A DNA stretch of 64,000 nt from Paenibacillus sp. FSL H8-0332 (GCF_037963835.1 NZ_CP150145.1:1798001-1862000), one strand, 5' to 3'; shown: positions 30,285 through 39,527, counted from the first letter of the stretch. Program-made: numbers and translations. Notes: a model not told the origin generated them from the sequence alone.

Positions 30285-30325
30285 GCCGATCAAGCTAATC
30301 AAGCTGATTAAGCCGATCTAAGCCG
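30285..30325 (+). repeat. 9-bp tandem repeat array
   Basis: Units GCCGATCAA, GCTAATCAA, GCTGATTAA and GCCGATCTAA plus a partial GCCG. It lies in the presumed 5' untranslated region between the promoter candidate and the thiolase gene. Confidence 0.6.
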
Positions 30326-30401
30326 TAACGCATACTCTCTCATACATCGTGATCATACCCGCACGTAAGTCCAATACCATCAGAAAGGAATGTGAGATTT
30401 T

Positions 30402-31586
30402 GTGAACAGAGTTGCATTGGTTAGTCCATTACGGACTGCAGTTGGTTCATTTAACAACGGACTTTCGACACTAAGTGCTACAGAATTAGGAGCGAATGTG
30501 ATGACGGCCTGTCTTCAGCAAAGCCATGTAGAGCCTGCGCTAGTGGAGCAGATCTATCTGGGCAATGTCCTACAGGCGGGTGAGGGTCAGAATCCTGCCA
30601 GACAGGCGGCGCTGCAAGCCGGTATCCCCATTGAAGTCCCTGCAACAACGATCAACACCGTTTGCGGTTCAGGGCTTCATGCCGTCGCTTTAGCTTACAA
30701 TTCTATTCGGGCTGAACAAGGGAGTATCCTCATGGCCGGAGGGATGGAGAGTATGTCGAACGCCCCATATGTGCTGAGAAATGCAAGAAACGGCTACAAG
30801 CTTGGGAACAGCGAGCTGATAGATACTGTGGTCTCTGATGGCCTGACCTGTCCGATCAATAAATATCATATGGGTATTACTGCCGAGAACATTGCCGAGA
30901 AATATCATATTTCACGACTGGAGCAGGATGAATTTGCTTATGACAGCCAGATCAAGGCCGCCGAAGCTAAACGGAAGCAGGTGTTTGCAGAGCAAATTGT
31001 GCCCGTGATGACCACCACCCGAAAGGAAAGTGTATGGTTCGCGGAGGACGAGCATGTAAGAGGAGAGGTCAGCAAAGAAAAGCTGGCTCATCTAAAGCCT
31101 GCTTTTAAGGAAAACGGATCAGTTACTGCCGGAAATGCCTCGGGGATCAATGATGGAGCAGCGGCTGTACTGGTGATGTCGGAGGACAAATGCAAGGAGC
31201 ATGAGGTAGAGCCTTTAGCCTATATTAAGGGGTATTCACTGGTTGGTGTAGACCCTGCCTACATGGGAATGGGCCCGGTAAGAGCCATTAATTCCCTGCT
31301 TAAGGACCAGGGCATCCCTCTTGAGGCCATCGATTTGTTCGAGATTAATGAAGCCTTCGCGGCACAGGCCATAGCGGTATTGCACGAGCTTGAGATTAAC
31401 CCGGAGAAGGTGAATGTCAACGGGGGCGCGATTGCGATTGGACATCCTGTCGGGGCAAGCGGAGCCAGGGTACTTGTTACGCTGGTCCATGAAATGGTCC
31501 GAAGCTCTAAGCATTACGGCATCGCCAGCTTGTGCATCGGAACGGGGATGGGCATTGCCATGCTGGTTGAGAACGCACGCTATTAA
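30402..31586 (+). CDS. Acetyl-CoA C-acetyltransferase (thiolase)
   Basis: 394 residues, normal for biosynthetic thiolases. The nucleophilic cysteine is in N-T-V-C-G-S-G (C88). The second catalytic pair is H348 in G-G-A-I-A-I-G-H-P-V-G-A-S-G and C378 in C-I-G-T-G-M-G. It condenses two acetyl-CoA to acetoacetyl-CoA. The three genes that follow would convert this to acetone, so this looks like a ThlA role rather than fatty-acid degradation. The GTG start follows AAAGGAATG. Confidence 0.93.
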   Translation: MNRVALVSPLRTAVGSFNNGLSTLSATELGANVMTACLQQSHVEPALVEQIYLGNVLQAGEGQNPARQAALQAGIPIEVPATTINTVCGSGLHAVALAYNSIRAEQGSILMAGGMESMSNAPYVLRNARNGYKLGNSELIDTVVSDGLTCPINKYHMGITAENIAEKYHISRLEQDEFAYDSQIKAAEAKRKQVFAEQIVPVMTTTRKESVWFAEDEHVRGEVSKEKLAHLKPAFKENGSVTAGNASGINDGAAAVLVMSEDKCKEHEVEPLAYIKGYSLVGVDPAYMGMGPVRAINSLLKDQGIPLEAIDLFEINEAFAAQAIAVLHELEINPEKVNVNGGAIAIGHPVGASGARVLVTLVHEMVRSSKHYGIASLCIGTGMGIAMLVENARY

Positions 31587-31620
31587 CACAACTCTGACAG
31601 AAAGGGAGTTTGAGATCATT

Positions 31621-32361
31621 ATGAATGCAAAAGAGGTTCTTGTGCTGCAATCCATGCCTGCGGCCAGTCCGGGTTACGGGCGTCCGCCCTACCGCTTCAT
31701 TGACCGTGAATTTATGGTCATCACTTATGAATCTGACCCTGCTGTGATCAGACAGGCGGTCCCGGAACCCTTACAGCCGGATGGAAGCAATACCGTGTCT
31801 TATGAATGGATCAGGATGCCCGATTCGTCGGGTCTGGGAAGTTATGAGGAGAGCGGGATTGTGATTCCTTGTACCTTTCAGGGGGAGCCCTGCAATTTTG
31901 TCGCCCAGATGTATCTGGATAATGCGCCTGCCATTCTGGGAGGACGGGAGATCTGGGGGTTCCCCAAAAAGTGGGCCTCTCCCCGCCTGAGCATTGCAGG
32001 CACGGAGACGCTAACCGGTACGTTGCATTATAACGATGTCCTCGTGGCCGCGGGAACCATGCCTTACAAGCATAACCTGCTGGATACAGAGGATACAGCT
32101 AGAGCTATCGCCAAAACCCAAGTGAATCTAAAGCTCATTCCCGATGTGGATGGAACACCTAAGATTGCGCAGCTGGTTGCCTACACTCTTGAAGATGTTC
32201 ATGTAAAAGGCGCTTGGACCGGGCCGGCCCGCTTAAGCCTGATCCCCCATGTGAATGCTCCTGTGGCCGATTTGCCGGTGAAGGCGTACCTCGGGGGAAA
32301 GCATTTCATTGCTGATTTAACACTGCCCTATGGACAAGTCATTCATGACTATATCCAGTAG
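31621..32361 (+). CDS. adc: Acetoacetate decarboxylase
   Basis: 246 residues, as in clostridial Adc (244). The Schiff-base lysine and its pKa-lowering neighbour are in G-R-E-I-W-G-F-P-K-K (K116-K117; K115-K116 in C. acetobutylicum). A conserved P-C-T-F-x-G-E-P-C segment lies earlier. It converts acetoacetate to acetone and CO2. The ATG at 31621 follows AAAGGGAG; a longer upstream frame overlaps the thiolase and is not family-like. It lies between thiolase and CoA-transferase genes. Confidence 0.92.
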   Translation: MNAKEVLVLQSMPAASPGYGRPPYRFIDREFMVITYESDPAVIRQAVPEPLQPDGSNTVSYEWIRMPDSSGLGSYEESGIVIPCTFQGEPCNFVAQMYLDNAPAILGGREIWGFPKKWASPRLSIAGTETLTGTLHYNDVLVAAGTMPYKHNLLDTEDTARAIAKTQVNLKLIPDVDGTPKIAQLVAYTLEDVHVKGAWTGPARLSLIPHVNAPVADLPVKAYLGGKHFIADLTLPYGQVIHDYIQ

Positions 32362-32400
32362 TCCTCTTTTATCCAATAATATATTAGGAGCCTGAAATCT

Positions 32401-33069
32401 ATGATAAACAAATTAATCTCCGCCGAAGATGCCGTGAAGAGGGTGAAGGCTGGAGACACCGTGATGGTCGGCGGTTTTCTGGCTGGAGGCCACCCCGAAG
32501 GGCTGGTGCGTGCGCTTGTCGAGACGCAGTCAGCCGGTCAGCTCACGCTTATTTCCAATGATACGGGCACCCCGGAATTATCTATCTACAAGCTGGTCAA
32601 AAGCGGCCGGGTCAAGCGGATCTATGCCTCCTACATCGGCTCCAACCCGGAAACGGGAAGGCTGCTGATGACCAAGGAAGCTGAGGTGAATCTCTATCCG
32701 CAGGGCACGTTAGCTGAGAAAATCCGGGCTGGTGGAGCGGGGCTGGGTGGTGTGTTAACCCCTGTAGGAGTAGGGACGATTGTAGAGGAAGGTAAAAGGA
32801 AGCTCGATATTGACGGGAAAGAGTATCTGCTTGAATTGCCTCTCCATGCAAATGTGGCGCTGATCCGGGCCCATAAGGCAGACGAGGCGGGGAATCTGGT
32901 GATCGACGGCTCTTCCCGAAACTTCAATTTCGTCATGGCGATGGCGGCGGATTATGTAGTAGCTGAGGTAGATACTTATGTGAAGCTCGGGGAGATTGAT
33001 CCCAATCATGTCAACGTCCCGGGGATTTTGATCGATGCTATTGTAAAGGTAGGGGATATACATGAATAA
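32401..33069 (+). CDS. Acetoacetate CoA-transferase, subunit A
   Basis: 222 residues of the class I CoA-transferase alpha family (AtoD/CtfA/ScoA). It has G-D-T-V-M-V-G-G-F near the start, G-A-G-L-G-G-V-L-T-P-V-G-V-G-T in the middle and D-E-A-G-N-L later. With subunit B it moves CoA from acetoacetyl-CoA to acetate or another short acid, supplying acetoacetate to the decarboxylase. Its end overlaps subunit B by 8 bp. TAGGAG lies 9 nt before the ATG. Confidence 0.93.
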   Translation: MINKLISAEDAVKRVKAGDTVMVGGFLAGGHPEGLVRALVETQSAGQLTLISNDTGTPELSIYKLVKSGRVKRIYASYIGSNPETGRLLMTKEAEVNLYPQGTLAEKIRAGGAGLGGVLTPVGVGTIVEEGKRKLDIDGKEYLLELPLHANVALIRAHKADEAGNLVIDGSSRNFNFVMAMAADYVVAEVDTYVKLGEIDPNHVNVPGILIDAIVKVGDIHE

Positions 33070-33718
33070 CCGGGAATTTATTGTGAGAAGAATCGCCAAG
33101 GAATTCAAGGATGGCGATGTAGTGAATCTGGGGATTGGTATGCCGACCCTGGCGGTAGACTATATTCCCGAGCATGTCCAGATTATGCTACAGGCAGAGA
33201 ACGGGATACTCGGTGTCGGCCCCAAAGCGGCGAAGTCAGAGGAGAGCATCGATTGCATCGATTCGGGCGGAAGCTATGTGACTACGATGGCCGGAGCCTG
33301 CTATTTTGACAGCGCGCTCTCCTTCTCAATTATCCGTGGAGGGCATGTGGATATTACCGTGCTGGGTGCGCTTGAAGTCGATGAGCAGGGTAATCTGGCA
33401 AGCTGGATGATTCCGGGGAAAAAGGTGCCGGGCATGGGCGGAGCTATGGATCTGGTAGTCGGGGCCAAGCGGGTCATTATCGCCATGGATCATGTGAACA
33501 AGGATGGGCAGCCGAAGATAATGAAAGCCTGCAAGCTGCCCCTGACAGCGGTTCATGTCGTAAACACGATTGTCACTGAAATGGCGGTCATCGAGGTGAT
33601 CCCGGGCCAAGGTCTGATACTGATGGAAATCGCACCGGGTCTGACGGTGGAAGAGGTTCAACGTGCAACCGGGGCTGAGCTATGGATCTCACCGGACCTG
33701 AAGGGAATAGCTGTCTAG
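33062..33718 (+). CDS. Acetoacetate CoA-transferase, subunit B
   Basis: 218 residues of the class I CoA-transferase beta family (AtoA/CtfB/ScoB). The catalytic glutamate is in Q-A-E-N-G-I-L-G-V-G-P (E46), which forms the glutamyl-CoA intermediate. G-M-G-G-A-M-D-L-V lies in the middle. Overlap with subunit A implies equal translation. It closes the four-gene acetone operon; no alcohol dehydrogenase or butyrate genes are adjacent. Confidence 0.93.
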   Translation: MNNREFIVRRIAKEFKDGDVVNLGIGMPTLAVDYIPEHVQIMLQAENGILGVGPKAAKSEESIDCIDSGGSYVTTMAGACYFDSALSFSIIRGGHVDITVLGALEVDEQGNLASWMIPGKKVPGMGGAMDLVVGAKRVIIAMDHVNKDGQPKIMKACKLPLTAVHVVNTIVTEMAVIEVIPGQGLILMEIAPGLTVEEVQRATGAELWISPDLKGIAV

Positions 33719-33816
33719 TACAATAAAATTTAATATGCTTACATTGCGATGATTCTACGAACATATTACGCCGTTATGCTGTCTACTAGAACAGACAACA
33801 AGGAGCGTGAAGGTTC

Positions 33817-36800
33817 GTGAGTAATCATCCATTTGTAAAGAAAGTATTGAGCGGGATCTTGGCTATGACGGTTCTGCTTCCCACCCTTACACCTGCTCTA
33901 TCTCCGTTACCGACTGCTTTTGGGGAGGCGGCGGAGACCAGCGGGGTTGTGAAGGTAGAGGATTTTGAACAGGTGAGCTTAGCGGACCTAACCTTTGACA
34001 GTGCCCGCATTCATAGCGGCAGTCTGGCGCTGGAGACGAATCCGAAATACGTACATAGTGGAGCGAAGTCCCTGCGGATTGATTATGACTTCATTGGCAT
34101 AACCGATAACCCCTCTCAGGTTGCCGTGGGTCCGGCGACTCAGCTACCATTGACTAACCGAACCCCTAAAAGAATCGGGATGTGGGTATACGCCAATCAG
34201 GAAGGTCATGGTCTCACCTCCAAGTTCTACGTTTCTTCCACCGGCAAATCCAAAACGTATGAAATCAGGAGTGAAGAGACCGGGATCGACTGGAGCGGCT
34301 GGAAGTATGTGGAGGCTGATATAGGGTCGGATCTGACCATGCCGGGTACTCTGGCCTTCTTCTTCCAGATGAAAGAAAGACAAATGAGCAAAAAGAATAA
34401 AGGCTCCATTTGGATTGATGACGTCAGGCTGATCTATGATGAGCCGGTTAATGAAGATATGGATGTGCCTGTGCTAACTCCGGCGGCACCGGCTCCTAAT
34501 CAAACCTTGAGCGCTCCTGTCTCTGACCTTATTCTGTCAGCGGAGGATGCCAAGTCGGGCATTGATCCGGATTCCATCCGGTTAACAGTGGATGGTCAGG
34601 CTGCGGCACCGTCAACTTATACCTATGATCTGAATCTTCAGCAGATTACCTATCACCCGGAGCATCCTCTGGCCGGAGGTTACCATCAAGTGCTGGCAGA
34701 AGTGAAGGATAGGGCCGGCAATCCGGCAGCGGCAGAATATGCTTTTCAGATTGAGCATGGGGCCAGATTTACCTTGGAAGCCCCGGAGGAGGCTGTCAGT
34801 AATGAGACCTACCGGCTGAAGCTGAAGGCGACGGACGTTGGCGAAGCCAAGAGCTTCCATGCCAGAATCAAGTTCGATCCAGAGACACTACAGGCAAATG
34901 TGATTACTGCACGCTCCGGCTTGAGCCAGGTGCAGACCCACCTCGATAATACAGGCGGCTATGTTGAAGTCAGTGCGGAGGGACTGCAAGGGGATCAGGC
35001 GGATGCGCTGGCAAGTATTGATTTTGAGGTGAACCGGTCTGCGAAAATGGAACGCGGCGAGACGGCAAAGCAGATGGCCATGGTGGAGGGCAGTTTCGGT
35101 TATGAAAGCGGGACGCCAGTTAGTTCCTTAGCCTCCCCTCTTCCTTATAAGATCGGGTTTCCTTACAAGATTAGCATCAAGGGATCAGCGCTGCACACCC
35201 AGAGTATCATCACGGTTACCTCTCGTGCAGGAGCGCCGGTGGAAGGAGCCGGGATTGATTTTACCGATACCAGCGGTCCTCAGACTTATGTGAGTGTAAC
35301 CGCCGATGGGTCTAAAGTATATGCCAAAGCCGATCCATCGTCCGCAGTGCTCCTTAATGTTGAGAAAAACGCGCGGATGTTCGCCACAGCAGGCAGTGCC
35401 TCCGGGTTCATCAAGGTATATTTGCCGGATGGCAGCAAGGCGGGGTACATCTCATCCACAGATGTGGAGCAGAGTGATCTTACCACAGGAATGGGCTTGA
35501 CGGATGCCAAGGGAGAGATCCATACGCCCCTGACGAACCTTGCCATTGGCACTTGGAGCGTGCAGGCTGTCAAGGATGGCGGTACCAGCGAGAGTATCAG
35601 TATGAATGTTGTAGCTCCGTTTGGCGGGGCAGATCCGCGATATGTGCAGACCTTTGTGACCGAAGATATGATGACGATAATGAGCGTAGGGTGGCAGAGC
35701 GCGCCAAGTGTTCAAGAAGCTTACATCCAGTACATAAAAGATAGTGATTGGGTGGACAGTGACTTGACGAATGCTCCGGCAAAAGCAACTGTGCAGCGTG
35801 CGCTCTCCGAGGTGGAGGTCATTCCTGAGGTTGCAGGGGGACCTATGGGCGAAATCAAGTTCCATAACGCATTAGTCACGGGTCTTGAGCCGGGTACGGG
35901 CTATCATTACAGAGTTGGCTACGAAGGCCATTGGAGCAATTGGTCCAATTACAAGACGGTGGAGGCTGCGCCGGACAAGCCTGTTTCCTTTGTATTTGTA
36001 ACCGATTCGCATACCAAAGGGGACAATGGGCAGGAGACCTATCAACAATTGATCAAGAATGCGTTCACTAATTATCCCGATACCCAGTTCGTTATGCATG
36101 GCGGTGATATGGTCGATGACGGGGCGGTTTTGAATGAATGGAACCAGTTCTGGCAAGCCTCGTCGATCTATACCTCCTCTGTTCCTTCAGCGTATGCCAT
36201 GGGGAATCATGATGTAAAAGGGGGAGGAAAGTACATTTTCGCCAAAGGCTTGGGGCTTCCCAATAATGGGCCGGAGCTCCAGAAGGAGTATGCCTATTCG
36301 TTCGATTCAGGGGATGTGCATTTCGTGGTGCTGAACTCTGAAGCAGACGAAGTCACGATGGGCAAGCAAGCGGAGTGGCTGCGGGAGGATCTTTTAACGA
36401 GTAATAAAAAATGGAAGATTGTGATGTTCCACAAACCTGCTTATCATACCGAAGATGGACGCGGCAATCTGATTGAGTACACCCAGACTTATTTTGCCCC
36501 TATTCTCGAAGAATTGAAGGTCGATCTGGTGCTGGAAGGCCATGACCATGTATATGCGCGGACCTATCCGATGAGCAAAGGCAAGCCACTGCTGAACGGA
36601 GAGCAAGGAACGGTCTATCTGGACGGCGGGGCGTCTGGCTGGAAGTTCTACGATGGAAGCAAATACGAGTATCTGGATTTCATGTTTGATGAGGATGTTC
36701 CGGTCTATTCTGCCATTCAGGTGAGCCATGATAAGATCGTAATCCAAGCCCGCACTACGCAAAGCGCAGAATTAATTGACAACTATACGATTGTGAAAAA

Positions 36801-38130
36801 GGATGAGCGGACAGTGACCTCCGTGGCCGTAGCCCCGGCTGAATTGAAGCTGAATGTCGGCGATAAGCACGCAACGGTGCTTACAGCTACCTATAGCGAT
36901 AACTCCACTGCCGATGTCACGAATCAAGCGGTATGGACATCTTCTAATGAGCAGGCAGCTACAGTAGACGCAGAGGGCATCATTCATGCCGTTGAAGTGG
37001 GCGAGGCGACCATCCAGGCGAATTACGGTAACCTGCCGCCGGTGAAGCTATCGGTAACGGTTCAGACAGAAGGTACGGTGCCTAAGCTGCTGAAGCTGAC
37101 CGCCGAGCCTGGCACACACATCTTACAGGTGAACAAGCAAGCAGCTTCCGTGATTACTGCGGTATATGACAATGGAGTAAGTACAGTGGTTACAGATCAG
37201 GTCCATTGGACGACTTCAGATCCTGCGGTCGCCTCGGTATCGGACAAGGGGATCATTACGGGTATTGCAGCGGGGGACGGGGTAACGATTACTGCTTCCT
37301 TCGGCGGCTTAACCATTGCGATTCCCATCGTGGTTGAGGGCGGAACGGTACCGGTGGCAACGCCGACGCCGACACCAACGCCACAATCGGGAGGAACACC
37401 GGCAGTAACGCCAGCACCAAAGCCGGCGGTAACACCGACAGCAACACCGTCACCAACAGCAACGACGACACCGGCACCAACACCAGCTATAACTGCCGGT
37501 CCCGCAAAGCCAACGGTAACCAGGCCTGTCCTGAAAGACACCTTGGACTTAGATGCGCTTAAATCTATCGTTGCAAAAGGCCGGACGGCTGCAGTTGTCA
37601 AGTTCCAGGATGTACCTGCCGTTCTGTGGAGTGCATCATTCATTGATCGTGCAACCCGGATGGGGATGATAACGGGTTACGCGGATGGTTCATTCCATCC
37701 TGGAGCCAAAGTAACACGCGCTGAGTTTGCAGTAATGCTCACAAAAGCTTTTGGCCTCACGGGTGCGCAGGGGACCGGATTCTCTGATACGCAGGGGCAT
37801 TGGGCTTCTATGGCACTTACGGCGCTTCAAGAGCATGGTGTGATTCAGGGCTACGCCGATGGTTCATTCCACCCTAAGCAGGAGATCACCCGTGCGGAAG
37901 CTGTGACTATGCTGGCGCGTCTTACGAACTATGTTCCCGGCACACCGGCACGATTCTCCGACCTCCCGGCAAGCTGGGCGGCAGAGCCAATTAATGCTTT
38001 CGCTAATGCAGGGATTGTCACAGGGAAAGGCAACGGCGCCTTTAAACCGAAGGATTCTGCTTCCCGGGCTGAAGCCGTAGTGATGATCGTCCGGCTCATG
38101 GATAAGCTTGTTGAAGCGGGTGAGGAGTAG
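33817..38130 (+). CDS. SLH-anchored multidomain metallophosphatase
   Basis: 1437 residues. Order: signal peptide (1 to about 37); galactose-binding-like domain (about 45-210); Ig-like domain (to 315); cohesin-like domain (about 316-440); a region with SH3b-like sequence (about 500-560); purple-acid-phosphatase-type FN3 (about 610-715). The metallophosphatase follows with motifs T-D-S-H (about 727), G-G-D, G-N-H-D (about 795), F-H-K-P and G-H-D-H (about 907). Then come two Big_2 domains, a Thr/Pro linker (about 1182-1240) and three SLH domains to the end. It should sit on the cell surface, bound to wall pyruvylated polymer, and hydrolyse an outside phosphoester. GTG start after AAGGAG. Monocistronic, terminator at 38169. 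Confidence 0.9.
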   Translation: MSNHPFVKKVLSGILAMTVLLPTLTPALSPLPTAFGEAAETSGVVKVEDFEQVSLADLTFDSARIHSGSLALETNPKYVHSGAKSLRIDYDFIGITDNPSQVAVGPATQLPLTNRTPKRIGMWVYANQEGHGLTSKFYVSSTGKSKTYEIRSEETGIDWSGWKYVEADIGSDLTMPGTLAFFFQMKERQMSKKNKGSIWIDDVRLIYDEPVNEDMDVPVLTPAAPAPNQTLSAPVSDLILSAEDAKSGIDPDSIRLTVDGQAAAPSTYTYDLNLQQITYHPEHPLAGGYHQVLAEVKDRAGNPAAAEYAFQIEHGARFTLEAPEEAVSNETYRLKLKATDVGEAKSFHARIKFDPETLQANVITARSGLSQVQTHLDNTGGYVEVSAEGLQGDQADALASIDFEVNRSAKMERGETAKQMAMVEGSFGYESGTPVSSLASPLPYKIGFPYKISIKGSALHTQSIITVTSRAGAPVEGAGIDFTDTSGPQTYVSVTADGSKVYAKADPSSAVLLNVEKNARMFATAGSASGFIKVYLPDGSKAGYISSTDVEQSDLTTGMGLTDAKGEIHTPLTNLAIGTWSVQAVKDGGTSESISMNVVAPFGGADPRYVQTFVTEDMMTIMSVGWQSAPSVQEAYIQYIKDSDWVDSDLTNAPAKATVQRALSEVEVIPEVAGGPMGEIKFHNALVTGLEPGTGYHYRVGYEGHWSNWSNYKTVEAAPDKPVSFVFVTDSHTKGDNGQETYQQLIKNAFTNYPDTQFVMHGGDMVDDGAVLNEWNQFWQASSIYTSSVPSAYAMGNHDVKGGGKYIFAKGLGLPNNGPELQKEYAYSFDSGDVHFVVLNSEADEVTMGKQAEWLREDLLTSNKKWKIVMFHKPAYHTEDGRGNLIEYTQTYFAPILEELKVDLVLEGHDHVYARTYPMSKGKPLLNGEQGTVYLDGGASGWKFYDGSKYEYLDFMFDEDVPVYSAIQVSHDKIVIQARTTQSAELIDNYTIVKKDERTVTSVAVAPAELKLNVGDKHATVLTATYSDNSTADVTNQAVWTSSNEQAATVDAEGIIHAVEVGEATIQANYGNLPPVKLSVTVQTEGTVPKLLKLTAEPGTHILQVNKQAASVITAVYDNGVSTVVTDQVHWTTSDPAVASVSDKGIITGIAAGDGVTITASFGGLTIAIPIVVEGGTVPVATPTPTPTPQSGGTPAVTPAPKPAVTPTATPSPTATTTPAPTPAITAGPAKPTVTRPVLKDTLDLDALKSIVAKGRTAAVVKFQDVPAVLWSASFIDRATRMGMITGYADGSFHPGAKVTRAEFAVMLTKAFGLTGAQGTGFSDTQGHWASMALTALQEHGVIQGYADGSFHPKQEITRAEAVTMLARLTNYVPGTPARFSDLPASWAAEPINAFANAGIVTGKGNGAFKPKDSASRAEAVVMIVRLMDKLVEAGEE

Positions 38131-38168
38131 GATAAGTAGACAAAGCTAAAGCTTCTGAGCAGACAAGG

Positions 38169-38199
38169 GCAGCCCCATTTAATCGGGGCTGCTCTTTTT
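38169..38199 (+). terminator. Intrinsic terminator after the SLH phosphatase
   Basis: GCAGCCCC (38169-38176) pairs with GGGGCTGC (38185-38192), followed by a run of T. Confidence 0.88.
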
Positions 38200-38271
38200 T
38201 TTAGCAAGGAAAAGCGGAGGGTAAGGCAGTTTTCTACGATCAAAAATGAGAACACATGTGCTTTTTATTAT

Positions 38272-38299
38272 ATTATATTCCATTTCAATGGAATATAAT
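38272..38299. repeat. Perfect inverted repeat, 13-bp arms
   Basis: Arms 38272-38284 and 38287-38299 pair without mismatch around TC. It lies 38 bp before the presumed start of the broken Rpn copy. The intact copy has a degraded version near 29014-29040. Confidence 0.6.
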
Positions 38300-38337
38300 C
38301 ACAAGAAACAAGCAGTATATAACAGGAGGCGACTAAA

Positions 38338-38929
38338 ATACCTTTACCACATGATGAGGCTTTTAAGAAGCTGCTGGAGACGTTTTTTCAGGAATTTATT
38401 GAGTTGTTTTTCCCTGCGCTTTCAGTTTCTCAAGGTAGAATTGCGTAAACAGAACTGGCGAAGATTTATTGATTCAGACAATGCAGTAGCTGCTGCGTTA
38501 CTAGCCAAGATGGGGTATACTACAAGAGAAGCAAGAGATGTGCGCCGGGAGTTCCTGCGCATGTTTATGAAGCTGAAGACACGGCTTGATCAAGGACGGC
38601 TGGCACTTGTGATGTCAGTGGCGGATTTATATTTCCAGCCGGACCGGGTCCAGGATGAAGAGATTATAAAAGAATTGATGATACAATACCCGGAGGAGGG
38701 TGAAGCGATTATGGAACTCATGCCAGCCTGGAAGCGTTGGGGATATGAAGAAGGTATAGCTGAAGGCATAGAACAGGGAATTGAGAAAGGCATAGAACAA
38801 GGAATCGAACAAGGAGTAGAAAAAGGCCAGGCGGAGATTATCCGCAAGTTACTGCTTCACGGATTCACTCCGGAAGAGGTCTCCAAAGCGGTGGAGTTAC
38901 CGGTAGAGAAGATTAAGAAGCTGATGTAA
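38338..38929 (+). pseudogene. Broken second copy of the Rpn-family nuclease
   Basis: This is a near-identical copy of 29081-29962 from its upstream region to its end, but lacking about 330 bp of the nuclease core. The break joins the N-terminal block directly to the Q-F-L-K-V-E-L segment at a shared CCTG. The N-terminal part then reads out of frame and stops soon after the join, while the C-terminal part is intact in another frame, so no full protein can be made. It also starts at ATA 8 nt after AGGAGG. The tail has more G-I-E-Q/K repeats than the intact copy. Confidence 0.85.
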
Positions 38930-38959
38930 GCGGAGTTCTATCATATTATGCTCACGCCC

Positions 38960-38997
38960 AAAGAGACGGTCTACCCTAAGACGGTCTCTTTAGTGCG
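38960..38997. terminator. Terminator-like hairpin
   Basis: AAAGAGACGGTCT (38960-38972) pairs with AGACGGTCTCTTT (38979-38991) with one mismatch; it may serve the broken Rpn copy and the leftward remnants. Confidence 0.6.
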
Positions 38998-39013
38998 TTT
39001 TGATTCAAATCTT

Positions 39014-39280
39014 TTATTCAATATAGCTCTTCGTGGCCTCATACATCTGGGCTGCATATTGGTCGATCTGGTCCCGTGACATGCGCAGACGGTCCACAGA
39101 GGTGCCGTATCCGATCTCCAAGAGTCCTTCAGTGAGTCCCTGGAAGATACCGTCCGTGAATGCATCTAACGGCTCGCCATGGATATGCAGTCCTGATCCG
39201 CCGAGATCTGTGTTTACGGCCGGCGGGGCCACCTCGATGACTTCAACGCTGGTCCCGGAGAGCTGGAGTCGCAAACTCAA
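39014..39280 (-). pseudogene. C-terminal remnant of an SDR oxidoreductase
   Basis: About 88 residues, beginning S-L-R-L-Q-L-S-G-T-S-V-E-V-I-E-V-A-P-P. This matches the last third of DltE-like short-chain dehydrogenases, where the P-P-A-V-N-T-D segment follows the active-site helix. The Rossmann N-terminus, with the cofactor-binding glycines and the catalytic Y-x-x-x-K, is missing, so it cannot be active. It abuts the end of the MerR remnant on the same strand; such regulator/SDR pairs are usual. Confidence 0.75.
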
Positions 39281-39527
39281 TTCGTATACCGTTCTATTTT
39301 CTTATCAATGCCCTGCAAGGCTTCTGTCATGAGCGCGATTTGTACCAGTACAGCCTGTTTGTGTTCTTGAAACATGGCGAGCCGCAGAGTAATCGTGTGG
39401 TCCCCTTCCGCCATCCAGTCCACGTATTGCCTGATCCTGCTGATGGGCATTTGTTGTTTGCAGCAATCCATTCTTCTCATAATAACGTATGGTAGATTCC
39501 GGGGTGGATTGAACCCAGTTTCTACTT
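39277..39527 (-). pseudogene. Disrupted MerR-family regulator remnant
   Basis: Reading leftward from about 39527, one frame gives T-P-E-S-T-I-R-Y-Y-E-K-N-G-L-L, the MerR helix-turn-helix start. A different frame then gives I-R-Q-Y-V-D-W-M-A-E-G-D and M-F-Q-E-H-K, the dimer-helix part, ending at 39277. The part between (rest of the wing and first helix) is missing. So an internal deletion has put the two halves out of frame. The true N-terminus is cut off where the toxin remnant begins on the other strand. Confidence 0.72.

Noticed and set aside
30285..30325. CRISPR array
   Set aside because: Units are only 9 bp, contiguous and without spacers; no cas genes in the window.
31414..31620. N-terminal extension of the acetoacetate decarboxylase
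   Set aside because: It overlaps the thiolase in another frame; the family length fits a start at 31621.
38246..38929. 227-codon frame taken as an intact nuclease gene
   Set aside because: Its first 60 codons are the out-of-frame reading of the N-terminal block; comparison with the copy at 29081 shows a deletion and frameshift.
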